From positions 1-64,000 of the forward strand of contig NZ_JACHCC010000003.1 of assembly GCF_014207135.1 (NCBI RefSeq): a stretch of 64,000 nucleotides of DNA, in the 5' to 3' direction. This document shows, piece after piece, positions 1 to 10,560 of the stretch (its first letter is position 1; every line of letters starts with the position of its first letter). The stretch comes from Pedobacter cryoconitis. GTDB taxonomy: Bacteria > Bacteroidota > Bacteroidia > Sphingobacteriales > Sphingobacteriaceae. The position numbers were made by a program, and so were the translations under genes. The notes beneath the pieces are model-generated. The model was not told the DNA's origin. It did no database searches and saw only the letters and a list, made by a program, of their open reading frames with translations.

Positions 1-185
1 AACCAACAACCTAATATGGTGATACAGCTACAAAGATAACCCTTAGCCAGTTTTGAAGGTAAAATAACCAGAGATGTTAACTAACCCCTGGTTATTGTCT
101 GGCATCAATAAATAAATTTATCAACTTCATCAGTAAGAGTCTGCGCTTCGAAACTTAAGACCCTTGCTTAACCAAACTGACCCAA

Positions 186-3100
186 ATGTACAAATTTTGC
201 ACAAATAAACTGGGCGTACCTGATAAGTATGTCTGTAAAATACTGTTAGTTATGCGATTAACCACCGTCATATTAATAATCAGCCTCATGCAGGTGAGTG
301 CAGCTGTACTTGGACAGAAGATTAAACTGTCCAAATCAAATGCGCCATTAAAGACTGTATTAAAAGAACTTAGACTGCAAAGCGGTTACAATTTTATTTA
401 TACCGACAATTTGCTGGCAAAATCTAAACCTGTAAATATAAAGGCTAACAATGTGGATTTTGTAAATGTGCTGGAAGAAATTTTCAGAGCGCAACCAATC
501 GTTTATGTGATTAAAAACAATACAGTCACACTTTCCGAAAGGAAAAAGGCCTTAGAAGCACCTTCATTAATTTCCCGGATCATAGAACGGCTTGAAGCCA
601 TTGTTGTCCAGGGCAGTGTAGTCGATGAAAAAGGAGAGCCGCTTCCAGGCGTGTCGATTGTGCTCAAAAGTGGAAAAGTATTAGGTGTTACTGATAACAA
701 GGGGTACTTTGAGATCAAATGTCCCGATGAGAATGCGGTGGTTAATTTTAGCTTTATAGGCTACTTAACCCAAAAGATAGCTGTAAAAGCTATTCTTGCA
801 AAGGCTGTAATTACAATGAAGCCTGCCCTTAGCGAGTTATTGGAAGTGGGTATTGCGGGGAGTAAAACTATAGGTACTAAGGTAGATCTGGCACACCGGG
901 AGCACGAGACTCTTGCCCAGGTGCTGGAAGGCGGTGTACCAGGACTGACGTTAAAACAAGGAAGTGAAACTACTGTAGCGAGTACTCTTAATATAGGTAG
1001 TTTAGTGATTGATCTTCAGAGTTTTATTAGAATGGGGGGGGTGGATGGATTCCCCGCGACTAGTGATGGCTTTAGGCAGTATTTGGCTAGTCCTTTAAAT
1101 GCTGGTACTGTTGAAACAACAACAACAACTAATAATAATATGATTGTACCAGAACTCCGGGGAGCGAGTGGTTTTGCAGGGAATACCGCCGGAATGCTGG
1201 TTGTTATTGATGGATTTCCACAAGAAGGCTTTCCTGCCAATTATCCGATGAATAATGTAGTTTCGGTAGAAGTAATCAGAGATCCGGAAGAATGCCTAAA
1301 ATGGGGCTCCGCCGGAGTAGGTGGGGTTATTTTGATCAAAACTAAGTCAGCAGAGGCAGGTGCGCTCCAGATCAATTACAGCTCCAATTTCTACTTTTCT
1401 CCTCCGCCGGATATCAGTGCAGCTAAATTAAGATTGGCCTCCTCAGCCCAGGTGTTAGACTATGATAGGGAAGTCTATGATAAAAATATTATAGACTATG
1501 GGAGTCTTAGTTCTTTGCCTGTAGGTTTTAGTCCTGCGAAGCAGCTTTTATATAATTTGAGCCAAAATCTGATTACCGAAGGGGTGTTGAAAACTAAGTG
1601 GGATTCTTTATCCAGGATCTCTAACCGGGACCAGTTGAGGTTATTGCAGCAAAGTACGTTTTCGCAAAACCATTCTCTTTCCCTTTCTGGCGGAACAAAG
1701 GCTTATCACTTTAATGCCAGCGGGGTGTATGGGGTTACTGGTTCACAAAATATAGGAACGAGCAGTAAGCATATGGGGCTAAACCTAAAGAATGATTTCT
1801 TGCTTTTAAAGGACAAATTAAAAATCACCTGGATTGCAAATCTGAGCAGCGACAAAAAAATAAGTACCCCAAGTAGTAATGGAAGTAATCTGCCTCCTGA
1901 TCAATTGCTGCTCGATAACCAGGGCAGGTATGTATACAATTATACCAGCGTTACTCCTCAACAGAATAGTGCGATGCTCAAGGCTGGTTATTATGATAGT
2001 GGTGTAAATCCATTAGAAGACCTTCGCAGCAACAGTAATACGAGTAAAATGCTAGGCATCAATTCTAATTTAAATCTGAACTGGCAACTTGCCCCTGGAT
2101 TAAATTGGTACACTGGTTTTACATATGTCATGACCGGAATGAATACGGAGAGTTTACAGGGAGCGGCCTCGAGCAATGTACGGAATTTGGTTAACCAGTA
2201 TGGAAGCGCGGTTACCAATAGTAATGGGGACGTTACGGGTGTTGATTTTTACTTACCGTACGGGGATATTTTTCAGAAAACGAGTTCAAGTACTAATAAA
2301 TACGATATGCACTCAGGGCTGAACTTTGAGCGCATCTTTGGTGGTATACACCAGCTGAAGGTAAGTATTGATGCAGGGCTGAGTGATCAGCAGGGTAAAA
2401 GTGACCCGAATGCTAGTATTTATGGCTATAATCGCCAAACCGGCAAAGGACTTCCTGTGCTTGGAAATGACAGCACGAGGATTATAAATTTTTCGGGAAG
2501 TTCTATGAATCCGGGGCAACTTGTAATTCCGGGCCAGTTCAGTAGAACCTATGCGCGTAACGTGAATTTGAACGCGAACCTGTTATACACTTACCTGGGC
2601 CGTTATTCGGTTCAGGGCACCTATTATTCTAGCATGGTTCCTAATTTTGGGCATGACCCGGCTTATGCTACCACTTCCAGCTCCTCGGTATCCAGTTCCT
2701 GGCAGATCAATAAAGAAGAGTTTTTTAAGATCCCCTGGATCAGTAATTTAAAATTAACCGCTAAAGCCTCAGCAGTGCAGGTGGCCAAATTAGCTGCACA
2801 GATCGGTGCTTCGGTGATTCAACAGCCTTTGTGGGGGAATGGGGGGATAACTGTTGCTAGTTTCAATCCTTCACAGATGAACGGTCAAAAGAACCAGAAT
2901 TATGGTGGCAGGCTGGATGCGGGTTTTTCCAATAACAACATTGAGCTGATGCTGGATTACAGCCTCAATTCAATTTCGAATAAAGGCCAGTGGAATGGCC
3001 GTTTATCTTATAACATCGGCCGGGAGAAGTACTTTAATGTTCCCTGGATCAGCAGCCTTCAGGCAGATTTAAGCTTGGTGGACATCAATCCTTATCAGGC

Positions 3101-4148
3101 GCAGTCCATTGTAATGGGAGCTGGTTCGCTTTCCCCGGGTGGAGGGTTTAACATTCCGGTAACCAGTATTGCCGGAATATTGCCCCCTTCAGTGAAAGAC
3201 AAAGAAGCTCATGTATTAATAGGCGTTGACAAAGACCGTTTCAGCATAGATATGCGCTATTACAACAAAACCATAGCTGGCCTAGGCAGCGGAACATTGC
3301 CTACTGATCCCGCTACCGGACTGAGCTCCCAACTGGTCTACAGTAACATTTTAAACAAAGGATTAGAATTGGCATTACGTGCAAAGGTGATTCAAAATAG
3401 TAGTTTTAGTTATACAGTAACCCTTAATGGAGCTTATAATGTTAACCAGGCCCTTGATGTACCCCCTGTTAATTTTTCGTTTACTTCTGCTTATACGACT
3501 GCTATTCGCAATGGCTCCAGTATGAGTAGCCTCTGGAGTTTTCCATGGGCAGGGCTGGATGCCGGGGGCAATCCGCAGGTGTACAATACAGCGATGAAAA
3601 AGGTGTCTGTGGCAGATCCAGGGTTTGGAAATAATTCTTTTTCGCTGGTAGATAGTGGACCTGGTACAGCTCCCTGGTCCGGAGGGCTGATCCAGGAATG
3701 GCAGTATAAAAACTTTTTTGCCAGTATGAGGATGATGTTTTACCTGGGAAATGTGATGCGAAGGTATATGCCGGCGCTTAATGGTAGCAATGACAACAGT
3801 ATCGCTATCGCAGATCGCTGGAAGAAACCTGGTGATGAAAACACCACTGATGTTGCAGGGGTTGCCCCCTATAACTCAGTACGTGAACTGATCATCCAGT
3901 ATTCCAGTAACAGCATTATGTCTGCCGGCAATGTGCGTTTGAGCGAGATCCAGTTTGGCTACAGTGCACCAAATGAAGTATTGAAAAATAAATTCATTAA
4001 ATCGCTGACCCTCTCGGCGCAGGTAAATAACGTAGCGTTATGGACCAAAAATAATTTGCACGTTGATCCGCAAGTCGTAAGCAATATAGGGATAGTGGGT
4101 ATAACTGTACCCCGGATGTATAGTTTAACAGTTAACATGAGTTTTTAA
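186..4148 (+). CDS. SusC/RagA-type TonB-linked outer-membrane transporter with STN domain
   Basis: TonB-dependent outer-membrane channel that would import a nutrient together with the SusD lipoprotein encoded 15 bases downstream. A hydrophobic export segment lies near residues 22-43, followed by an STN domain at about 45-118 (SGYNFIYTDNLL), a carboxypeptidase-regulatory-like domain at about 140-215 (VDEKGEPLPGVSIV), a plug (MLVVIDGFPQEG) and a long barrel ending in a terminal Phe. STN domains normally contact a FecR anti-sigma factor, so a sigma/FecR pair probably lies left of the window edge; this is inference. At 1320 aa it is longer than the typical 1000-1150, and the plug motif region is rather divergent. 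The substrate cannot be told from sequence. Confidence 0.93.
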   Translation: MYKFCTNKLGVPDKYVCKILLVMRLTTVILIISLMQVSAAVLGQKIKLSKSNAPLKTVLKELRLQSGYNFIYTDNLLAKSKPVNIKANNVDFVNVLEEIFRAQPIVYVIKNNTVTLSERKKALEAPSLISRIIERLEAIVVQGSVVDEKGEPLPGVSIVLKSGKVLGVTDNKGYFEIKCPDENAVVNFSFIGYLTQKIAVKAILAKAVITMKPALSELLEVGIAGSKTIGTKVDLAHREHETLAQVLEGGVPGLTLKQGSETTVASTLNIGSLVIDLQSFIRMGGVDGFPATSDGFRQYLASPLNAGTVETTTTTNNNMIVPELRGASGFAGNTAGMLVVIDGFPQEGFPANYPMNNVVSVEVIRDPEECLKWGSAGVGGVILIKTKSAEAGALQINYSSNFYFSPPPDISAAKLRLASSAQVLDYDREVYDKNIIDYGSLSSLPVGFSPAKQLLYNLSQNLITEGVLKTKWDSLSRISNRDQLRLLQQSTFSQNHSLSLSGGTKAYHFNASGVYGVTGSQNIGTSSKHMGLNLKNDFLLLKDKLKITWIANLSSDKKISTPSSNGSNLPPDQLLLDNQGRYVYNYTSVTPQQNSAMLKAGYYDSGVNPLEDLRSNSNTSKMLGINSNLNLNWQLAPGLNWYTGFTYVMTGMNTESLQGAASSNVRNLVNQYGSAVTNSNGDVTGVDFYLPYGDIFQKTSSSTNKYDMHSGLNFERIFGGIHQLKVSIDAGLSDQQGKSDPNASIYGYNRQTGKGLPVLGNDSTRIINFSGSSMNPGQLVIPGQFSRTYARNVNLNANLLYTYLGRYSVQGTYYSSMVPNFGHDPAYATTSSSSVSSSWQINKEEFFKIPWISNLKLTAKASAVQVAKLAAQIGASVIQQPLWGNGGITVASFNPSQMNGQKNQNYGGRLDAGFSNNNIELMLDYSLNSISNKGQWNGRLSYNIGREKYFNVPWISSLQADLSLVDINPYQAQSIVMGAGSLSPGGGFNIPVTSIAGILPPSVKDKEAHVLIGVDKDRFSIDMRYYNKTIAGLGSGTLPTDPATGLSSQLVYSNILNKGLELALRAKVIQNSSFSYTVTLNGAYNVNQALDVPPVNFSFTSAYTTAIRNGSSMSSLWSFPWAGLDAGGNPQVYNTAMKKVSVADPGFGNNSFSLVDSGPGTAPWSGGLIQEWQYKNFFASMRMMFYLGNVMRRYMPALNGSNDNSIAIADRWKKPGDENTTDVAGVAPYNSVRELIIQYSSNSIMSAGNVRLSEIQFGYSAPNEVLKNKFIKSLTLSAQVNNVALWTKNNLHVDPQVVSNIGIVGITVPRMYSLTVNMSF

Positions 4149-4163
4149 CCATAGAATTTAATA

Positions 4164-5552
4164 ATGATCTATATGAATCGAGCCCCATACTACCTTTCTC
4201 TAGCGCTACTGATCATCTGTATGAGTGGCTGCAAGAAATTTCTAAATGTGCGTCCGGATAACATAAACTTAAATGTGAGTACGGTTGAAGATTTTGAGGC
4301 GATGCTCAATAGCAGCAGCCTTGCCACACCGGATTACCTAATTTCCGATTTGGTGAGTGATGATGTTTTATTAGGTCAAGGGGTACTTATGAGAGGCGCC
4401 GGTCAGTCTTATGTGAACGCTTACCTCTGGGCCAACACGGTGTGGTCTGCTTCAGACAATGATTTAATGTATAATACGAGTTACCAGGATATCTTGCAAA
4501 TGAATATCATTCTGGATAATATTGGAAACGCAGAGGGTGGAACGGCTCAGCGTAAAGAAATTGTCAATGCGCAGGCCCGGATCAATAGGGCCTATTATTA
4601 CTTGCAGCTGGTTAATCTCTATGGTCTGGATTATCAGTCTGCCAGTGCAGCCAAAGACCTGGGAGTACCGCTTATCCTGCACCCGGATGCAAATGCCAGG
4701 CCGGTAAGAGCCACAGTACAACAGGTCTATGACCAGATCCTTTCAGATCTGAATGTAGCGGTGAGCAGTGTTTCTTTACCCGAATTTGGTGTAGATGTGA
4801 TTCATCCAGGCAAGGCTTCTGCTTATGCCCTGATGGCCAGAACCTATCTGTATATGGGTAATTACGAAAAAGCACTTGGGGCTGCAGAGTCTGCGCTAAA
4901 GATTAAAAGTACATTGCTGGATTATGGAACCCAACAAAAATATATGACTTTAAAAGATCAGCAGAGCAATCCCGAAATTCTTTTGGCAAGGGTTTGTATG
5001 GATGTGGATTTTTACAACAATTATTTTTTGACCATTAACGCCAGCAAAGAGCTCCAGGGACTACTGGGCAATAATGACCTAAGGTTCACCAATTGTTTTA
5101 ATCCCCCAGGTGACTATCAAACTTACATGGATATCGGTGGTACATCTATGCAATTTAATTACAGCATAGGCGTGCCTGAAATGATGCTGATCAAGGCCGA
5201 ATGTTTGGCCAGAAGCGGAGATGAGGCGGGTGCTCTGGACCTTGTCAATACTTTGCGCAAGTACCGCTACAAGCCAGCTGATTATACACTGCTAAAAACG
5301 GATGGGAATAAAGATGCGCTGACTTTGGTATTAGAGGAAAGAAGAAGAGAGTTGTTTTTTAAGGGTGGGGTACGCCTGTTTGATCTGAAAAGGCTGAACC
5401 GGGAAGGGAAATTTAAAAAAGATTTGGAGCGGCTGTCCGATATTGATGGAACATCCCTGACCACCTTACCAGCCGGATCCCCAAGGTACTTAATGCCTTT
5501 TGCGCCTGTTATTATTGCCAATAATCCTTTGATGATTCAAAATGGAAGATAA
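4164..5552 (+). CDS. SusD/RagB-type nutrient-binding lipoprotein
   Basis: Surface lipoprotein partner of the preceding SusC. The signal peptide ends in a lipobox with Cys23 (CMSGCKKFL). The N-terminal half has the TPR-like SusD pattern (AQARINRAYYYLQLVNLYG, then GVPLILHPD) and the C-terminal part carries the typical LVNTLRKYR and LEERRRELFFKGGVRLFDLKRL blocks. The length of 462 aa is normal. It lies 15 bases after the SusC stop and is surely co-transcribed with it. The ligand is unknown; the linked TlpA-like gene downstream recurs in this window next to another SusC/SusD pair. Confidence 0.93.
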   Translation: MIYMNRAPYYLSLALLIICMSGCKKFLNVRPDNINLNVSTVEDFEAMLNSSSLATPDYLISDLVSDDVLLGQGVLMRGAGQSYVNAYLWANTVWSASDNDLMYNTSYQDILQMNIILDNIGNAEGGTAQRKEIVNAQARINRAYYYLQLVNLYGLDYQSASAAKDLGVPLILHPDANARPVRATVQQVYDQILSDLNVAVSSVSLPEFGVDVIHPGKASAYALMARTYLYMGNYEKALGAAESALKIKSTLLDYGTQQKYMTLKDQQSNPEILLARVCMDVDFYNNYFLTINASKELQGLLGNNDLRFTNCFNPPGDYQTYMDIGGTSMQFNYSIGVPEMMLIKAECLARSGDEAGALDLVNTLRKYRYKPADYTLLKTDGNKDALTLVLEERRRELFFKGGVRLFDLKRLNREGKFKKDLERLSDIDGTSLTTLPAGSPRYLMPFAPVIIANNPLMIQNGR

Positions 5553-5655
5553 TATACCAATGAATAAAATAAAAAGTAGAAACATTTGGAGGCCCGGTGT
5601 GAATGATACAAATGTTTAATCCGAAATAGAACTTAATCGTAAATAAACGACAAAT

Positions 5656-6897
5656 ATGAAAATTAAATTAATTACCAGCGTGTTAATGCTATTGACTCTT
5701 GGCAGTTTCGCACAGACACCTGAATCAGAACTTTCAGACTCCCTGGTGGGAAATAAAGAAGTGGTATTGAAGAAATATCTCCCTATGGCCAATGGTCAAT
5801 TGCTATTCAAGGCTTACGAGATTCCACTGGATGTTTTTGTGGGCAAGATTAACGATTTTAAAGCTGCAATGAATGCACAAATTGATAGCGAAAAAAACCA
5901 AACCTTAAAAAACCTGAAAAGAGAAGATGTTGAGTTTTACACTTACAAAAAACTGACGGATTACAGGATGAATTATGGGCTGGACTCTGTAGGGCAGGAA
6001 AAATATTTTGATTATGTTTTTAATGGTTTAAATACACCTGATAAGGATAAACGACTCGATTCGTTACTGATAGCATCACACCTTAAATATTTTACTAAGG
6101 ATGAATATTCCTTTTTTGACAGTTTGAAAAGTAAATATACAGACCCCAATCAGGGCGCCTTATTCAAAACGTCGGCTTCATACCGAGAGTTCTTAGACAG
6201 CTACCTTAAAAAGCTAGCAAGCGTTACAAAATGCGATAGCTTAGGAGATAATGAGGATTTAGTTATACTGAAAGTGATTAGTGCACAAATTAATGACCCT
6301 TTTATTAGAGAATACCTTCTTTACACAACGACTGGAAAAATTATTATGAATTTGGAAAATAACAAGGCTGAAATAGAGAGAGTATATAATGACTTTATGG
6401 GTGTAGTGACAAAAAGTACGTACAAAGCCGATATACAAAAACTATATAGCAATTATACAGCTATGAGTTCTCATACACTGGCGCCAGAATTTGCATATGC
6501 TGATGCAGATGGTAGACAGGTGAGTTTAAAAAGCTTGCGTGGAAAATATGTATACATTGATGTTTGGGCTACATGGTGCATCCCGTGTAAAATGGAAATT
6601 CCGTTCCTGACTAAAGTTGAGGAGGACTATAAGGGCAAAAACATACACTTTGTGAGTATCTCAGTAGATAAAATGGCAAATCAGGCCAAATGGCATGACT
6701 ATGTTAAAGATAATAAGCTGCAGGGTATACAGTTACTGGCAGACAAAGATTTTAAATCTGACTTTATGATGAAATTTAATGTCAATTCAATTCCAAGATT
6801 TATACTGATTGACCCGAACGGCAAAATTGTATCTGGAGATGCAAAAAGACCTTCGGATCCTAAATTGAGACAAGAACTGGATCAGTTACTTAAGTAA
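5656..6897 (+). CDS. Secreted TlpA/ResA-like thioredoxin-fold oxidoreductase
   Basis: Periplasmic thiol-disulfide oxidoreductase. The first 19 residues are a cleavable signal peptide (LLTLGSFAQ). Residues 20-265 form a mostly helical Bacteroidota-specific domain with no motif I recognise. The thioredoxin domain spans about 275-413 and has the active site WCIPC with Cys308 and Cys311 and the cis-Pro region NSIPRFILID. It is the third gene of the SusC/SusD unit, about 100 bases after SusD. It probably reduces or isomerises disulfides in exported or imported proteins; the direct partner is unknown. Confidence 0.88.
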   Translation: MKIKLITSVLMLLTLGSFAQTPESELSDSLVGNKEVVLKKYLPMANGQLLFKAYEIPLDVFVGKINDFKAAMNAQIDSEKNQTLKNLKREDVEFYTYKKLTDYRMNYGLDSVGQEKYFDYVFNGLNTPDKDKRLDSLLIASHLKYFTKDEYSFFDSLKSKYTDPNQGALFKTSASYREFLDSYLKKLASVTKCDSLGDNEDLVILKVISAQINDPFIREYLLYTTTGKIIMNLENNKAEIERVYNDFMGVVTKSTYKADIQKLYSNYTAMSSHTLAPEFAYADADGRQVSLKSLRGKYVYIDVWATWCIPCKMEIPFLTKVEEDYKGKNIHFVSISVDKMANQAKWHDYVKDNKLQGIQLLADKDFKSDFMMKFNVNSIPRFILIDPNGKIVSGDAKRPSDPKLRQELDQLLK

Positions 6898-6956
6898 TTT
6901 TTAATCCAGAGGTTATTGAGTTACATCGGTATGGTGAATCGAATACATCAAAATAA

Positions 6957-7115
6957 GAAGCCGGATTTGGTTTCAACTACGAGGCTGCTGGTAAATTGAA
7001 TACTTCGACCACTATAGCTGGAAATACAACCAGCTCGGTAGCTAAATCTTCGGGAAATTCTTTAGAGATTAATCCAAGTATTATGACTGGTGTCCGCATT
7101 GGTTTTGCGTTTTAA
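6957..7115 (+). pseudogene. C-terminal relic of an outer-membrane beta-barrel protein
   Basis: Directly after a TAA at 6954-6956 the frame reads GFGFNYEAAGKLN and continues to SIMTGVRIGFAF before the stop at 7113-7115. Alternating hydrophobic residues and a terminal Phe are the signature of the last strands of an outer-membrane barrel. There is no start codon and no upstream domain, so this is the 3' end of a deleted gene. It lies between the TlpA-like gene and the DUF707 gene and marks a deletion junction. Confidence 0.55.
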
Positions 7116-7136
7116 ATAAGTACTTGTTCTCTTTAG

Positions 7137-8066
7137 GTGGCGGGTGTGGAAATGAGTTCTTTCCAACCTGCCGCCTATTGTATTGTTAAACATTTGATTG
7201 AACAAATGAGAGGAAAAAACATTGTAATAGCACCTTGCGGAAATAAATCATTTTTATTCAGAGAAGCCTGGTTAAAGGATGAGTCTGAAAAAGATTTTGA
7301 TATTTGTCATTTATTTTATCATAACCAGATTGATCATCCCGATTTATATAGGGGTGTTGATTTTTTCTTTCATCTGAAGAATTTCAAATATGCGATGTTG
7401 TATGAACTATTGGTCAACATCAGACCAGAATGGTTGAATGAGTATGAGTATTTCTATTTTTTAGATGATGATATCCAGATCACAACCAAAGATATCAATC
7501 AAATGTTCATTTTGGCTAAAACGTTTGGAGCGAGCATCTCACAGGCATGTTTGTCATTAGATTCTTATTGCAGCTGGCCAATATTTAAACGACATCAAAA
7601 TTGTTTTTTAAGATTTGTTGGACAAATAGAAGTAATGGCTCCTTTATTCCATAGAGATGCGCTCAAAATTTGTATTCCTAGTTTTATAGATAACCGTTCC
7701 AGTTGGGGGATGGATTCAGTGTGGTCTAAATTATTAGGGTATCCTGAAGATAAGTTAATAATTTTTGATTCGGTGGTTATGAAGCATACACTTCCGGTAG
7801 GTGGAGGTGAGTTATACACCAAATTAGGTGTGAATCCTGAAGATGAGTGGCATGGAATCATCAATAAGTACGGTGCAAAACTTCACAATTATAAAGAATA
7901 TGGAAGATTGAAAAGCTTCCATATAAAAAATAATATCTCTTATCGCTGTTTGAATTTCTTTCATGAAAACTCATCTGCTGTCAGGAGAAATATTAGGGAT
8001 TATAATATAGGATCGCGTATAAAGAATAGATGGAATATGCTTTTAGATTTAAAGAAACAGCAGTAA
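7137..8066 (+). CDS. DUF707 family protein, glycosyltransferase-like
   Basis: The protein matches the DUF707 pattern by eye: GNKSFLFREAW near the N-terminus, FYFLDDDIQ (an acidic metal/nucleotide-sugar-binding-like DxD motif), SQACLSLDSYCSWP, GQIEVMAPLFHRDALK and NRSSWGMDSVWSKLLG. Proteins of this family are predicted glycosyltransferase-A-like enzymes, but the reaction here is unknown. No signal peptide or membrane segment is visible. The first codon is a GTG at 7137; ATG at 7152 or at 7206 (MRGKNIVIAPCG) are credible alternative starts, since no clear ribosome-binding site decides. It stands alone after a deletion junction. Confidence 0.75.
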   Translation: MAGVEMSSFQPAAYCIVKHLIEQMRGKNIVIAPCGNKSFLFREAWLKDESEKDFDICHLFYHNQIDHPDLYRGVDFFFHLKNFKYAMLYELLVNIRPEWLNEYEYFYFLDDDIQITTKDINQMFILAKTFGASISQACLSLDSYCSWPIFKRHQNCFLRFVGQIEVMAPLFHRDALKICIPSFIDNRSSWGMDSVWSKLLGYPEDKLIIFDSVVMKHTLPVGGGELYTKLGVNPEDEWHGIINKYGAKLHNYKEYGRLKSFHIKNNISYRCLNFFHENSSAVRRNIRDYNIGSRIKNRWNMLLDLKKQQ

Positions 8067-8143
8067 AGTAGCTATTCTTTAAGGGGCCTAACAGTTCAGT
8101 AGCAATCATAACCTTTAAAACATTACTGTATAAATTATACGAT

Positions 8144-10528
8144 ATGAAATATTTTGTGAATGATCCCAATCAGCCGGACGCTAAAATGGCCTTTCTGGAC
8201 AAATTACTACAGCTGCAGGATGCTTATTATAGCTATGGATCAGAAAAGAGTATTATTAAACAAATACTTTTTGAATTAGGTGAATATACCACTAGCAGCA
8301 CTGTCGTTTTAATCAGTCATGAAGACAGGAACAAGGATTATATAGTTCAAATTTCTTCAACCATCGAAACTGTCAACTTAGAAAATACCATGATGGCAGA
8401 GAACGAGGAGGTAAATGTTTTCGAATTTAAAAGTCTTCACTTACTACAATGCGGAATCAAAATTGACAACAATTTATCATGGACGATTTATTTAATTCAT
8501 ACTTGCAAATTCGATAGTCCGTTAAAAGCCGTAGTTGAATTAACGTTGTCTGTTTTAAAGGGATTGCTTGCAGATCAAGCCCGGCAAATGAAAAAATTAG
8601 ATGCTTTGATTCCGGGTAAGGACAAAAAGACAATATTTAGCAATTTAACCTATTCACTAGACGGTGCAATTTTTGAACTTACTGAACAGGCTGTGGTCAA
8701 AAGAATGTGGATAAAAGATAAAACCAGACGTTTTCTTCCTCTGGAATTTCTTACTGACATAGAGTTGAGTAAAGCATTTTTTGATTTAGGAAGCATTTTT
8801 GCTTCAACTATAGAAGAATTGATGGTTACAGGGGAAAAGCAAGAATGTATTTATCCTGATCGTTCTAAGGTAAATTGGTTCAGTGCGAAATTTCAGAAAG
8901 TATATTCTGCTCGTTTTGAAGCAAGAATAATCTGTGAGATCGAAGATATCACTGTAGAGAAAAGGTTGAGTGATCAATTGAAACTTAATGCTACTGAAAT
9001 GGAGCGGATCAATAATTTACTGGAGATTGGATTGGATATTTCGAAGATGTGTGGCTGGGAATATGATTTAAACAATAAAGATCTGATTGTAACCAAGCAG
9101 ATCCATGATATCACAGGATCAGTGCATCATCAAGGTATTAGTCATAGACAGTTATTGGACTTTTTTGAGGCTAAACAGAAACTTTTCCTGTTACGTACAC
9201 TCAGAAATAGTTATGATCATCTTAGCTCCTTTGATTTGGAACTGGAACTGGTCACTAGCCATAAACAGAAAAAGTGGATTAGACTTTCAGGTATACCAGT
9301 CATAGAATCAGGAAAAGTAAGGTTTTTCCGCGGAATACTAAAAGATATTACCCGTCATAATAATGATCGGCTGGAATTGATAGAAGCGAAAAACCTCGCA
9401 GAACAAGTGGCCAGAAAGAGAACAGAAATCCTCTCGATAATGAGTCATGAGATTCGGACACCCTTAAATGGTATCATTGGTATCTGTAACCTTTTAAACC
9501 AGATTGCTCTTAAAGATAAGGAAACTGCATCATACATTAAGCAGCTTAGCTTTTCTTCTGATCACCTGTTGCAGCTGGTGAATGATTTTCTGGACCTGGA
9601 GAAACTTGATAGCAAAAAGATGGAATTAAATGAAAAAGAAACTAACCTCATAGATCTTGTTCAGCAAATAAAAATGCAATTTCTTCCCCTGATTAAAGCT
9701 AAAAAAATCGAGTTAAATGTTCATTGCGATGAAAAAATCCCTTCGATGCTATGGGCAGATGAACTGAGGTTATCCAGAGTGTTAAATAATCTGATTGGAA
9801 ATTCAATTAAATTCACGGAAAAAGGAGAAATAAATATCACACTTAAAACAGTTGAACAATCAAGAGATTTTGTGAAGATTCTCTTTCGGATTGCAGATAC
9901 GGGTATTGGGATCCCTGAACATTTTCATAACATTATTTTTGATAAATTCCACCAGGTGGAGCAATCACCCCACCGTCAGCAACAAGGCACAGGGCTGGGA
10001 TTAAGTATCACGAAAGGACTGTTGAAATTATTTAAGAGCGAAATTGTACTTGCCAGTAAGCCTGGTGAAGGTACAGTATTTGAGTTTGAAATTAATTTCA
10101 GGAAAGTTTTAGAGAAAAACTCAATTGACCCCGATGAGGCTGAACCAATTGAGCCGTCATCTTTACCACATTTTAATTTATTAATTGTGGATGACAATCA
10201 GATAAATCTGCTCGTCACAAAAAATCAGGTTAAAAATTTTGGTGTTGATGCAGATCTGGCTGAAAATGGCTATATGGCTTTGGAATTGATGATGAATAAA
10301 ATTTATCATATCGTACTCGTTGATCTTCACATGCCCGGCATGGATGGGTATGAATTGGCTAAATATATCCAAAATAATTACCCGGAAACAAAGATCATCA
10401 TTTTTACTGCTGATATTCTGGACGAAGTTATCATACGGCTGGAGAATATGGGGGTTTCAAATGTCTTATCGAAACCGTTTAAGCCAAAGGAAATGTACGA
10501 TATTTTATTGAAGGTGTTAGAAGAATGA
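8144..10528 (+). CDS. Soluble hybrid histidine kinase (PAS-HisKA-HATPase-REC)
   Basis: Sensor kinase with a receiver domain. The N-terminal 280 residues form an unrecognised sensory region without membrane segments. A PAS/PAC domain follows at about 285-405 (FFRGILKDITRHN), then HisKA with the phospho-acceptor His435 in MSHEIRTPLNG, and a HATPase with NNLIGNSIKFTEKG, DTGIGIPE and GTGLGLSI at about 535-660. The C-terminal receiver at about 683-794 has the phosphorylated Asp727 (LVDLHMPGMDGYE) and the Lys in SKPF. No output domain is present, so it must pass phosphate to another protein. No partner gene is adjacent; the neighbouring regulator at 10.6-14 kb is convergent. Confidence 0.93.
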   Translation: MKYFVNDPNQPDAKMAFLDKLLQLQDAYYSYGSEKSIIKQILFELGEYTTSSTVVLISHEDRNKDYIVQISSTIETVNLENTMMAENEEVNVFEFKSLHLLQCGIKIDNNLSWTIYLIHTCKFDSPLKAVVELTLSVLKGLLADQARQMKKLDALIPGKDKKTIFSNLTYSLDGAIFELTEQAVVKRMWIKDKTRRFLPLEFLTDIELSKAFFDLGSIFASTIEELMVTGEKQECIYPDRSKVNWFSAKFQKVYSARFEARIICEIEDITVEKRLSDQLKLNATEMERINNLLEIGLDISKMCGWEYDLNNKDLIVTKQIHDITGSVHHQGISHRQLLDFFEAKQKLFLLRTLRNSYDHLSSFDLELELVTSHKQKKWIRLSGIPVIESGKVRFFRGILKDITRHNNDRLELIEAKNLAEQVARKRTEILSIMSHEIRTPLNGIIGICNLLNQIALKDKETASYIKQLSFSSDHLLQLVNDFLDLEKLDSKKMELNEKETNLIDLVQQIKMQFLPLIKAKKIELNVHCDEKIPSMLWADELRLSRVLNNLIGNSIKFTEKGEINITLKTVEQSRDFVKILFRIADTGIGIPEHFHNIIFDKFHQVEQSPHRQQQGTGLGLSITKGLLKLFKSEIVLASKPGEGTVFEFEINFRKVLEKNSIDPDEAEPIEPSSLPHFNLLIVDDNQINLLVTKNQVKNFGVDADLAENGYMALELMMNKIYHIVLVDLHMPGMDGYELAKYIQNNYPETKIIIFTADILDEVIIRLENMGVSNVLSKPFKPKEMYDILLKVLEE

Positions 10529-10560
10529 TAACCAATAGGTATATTATAAGATTAGGAAAA

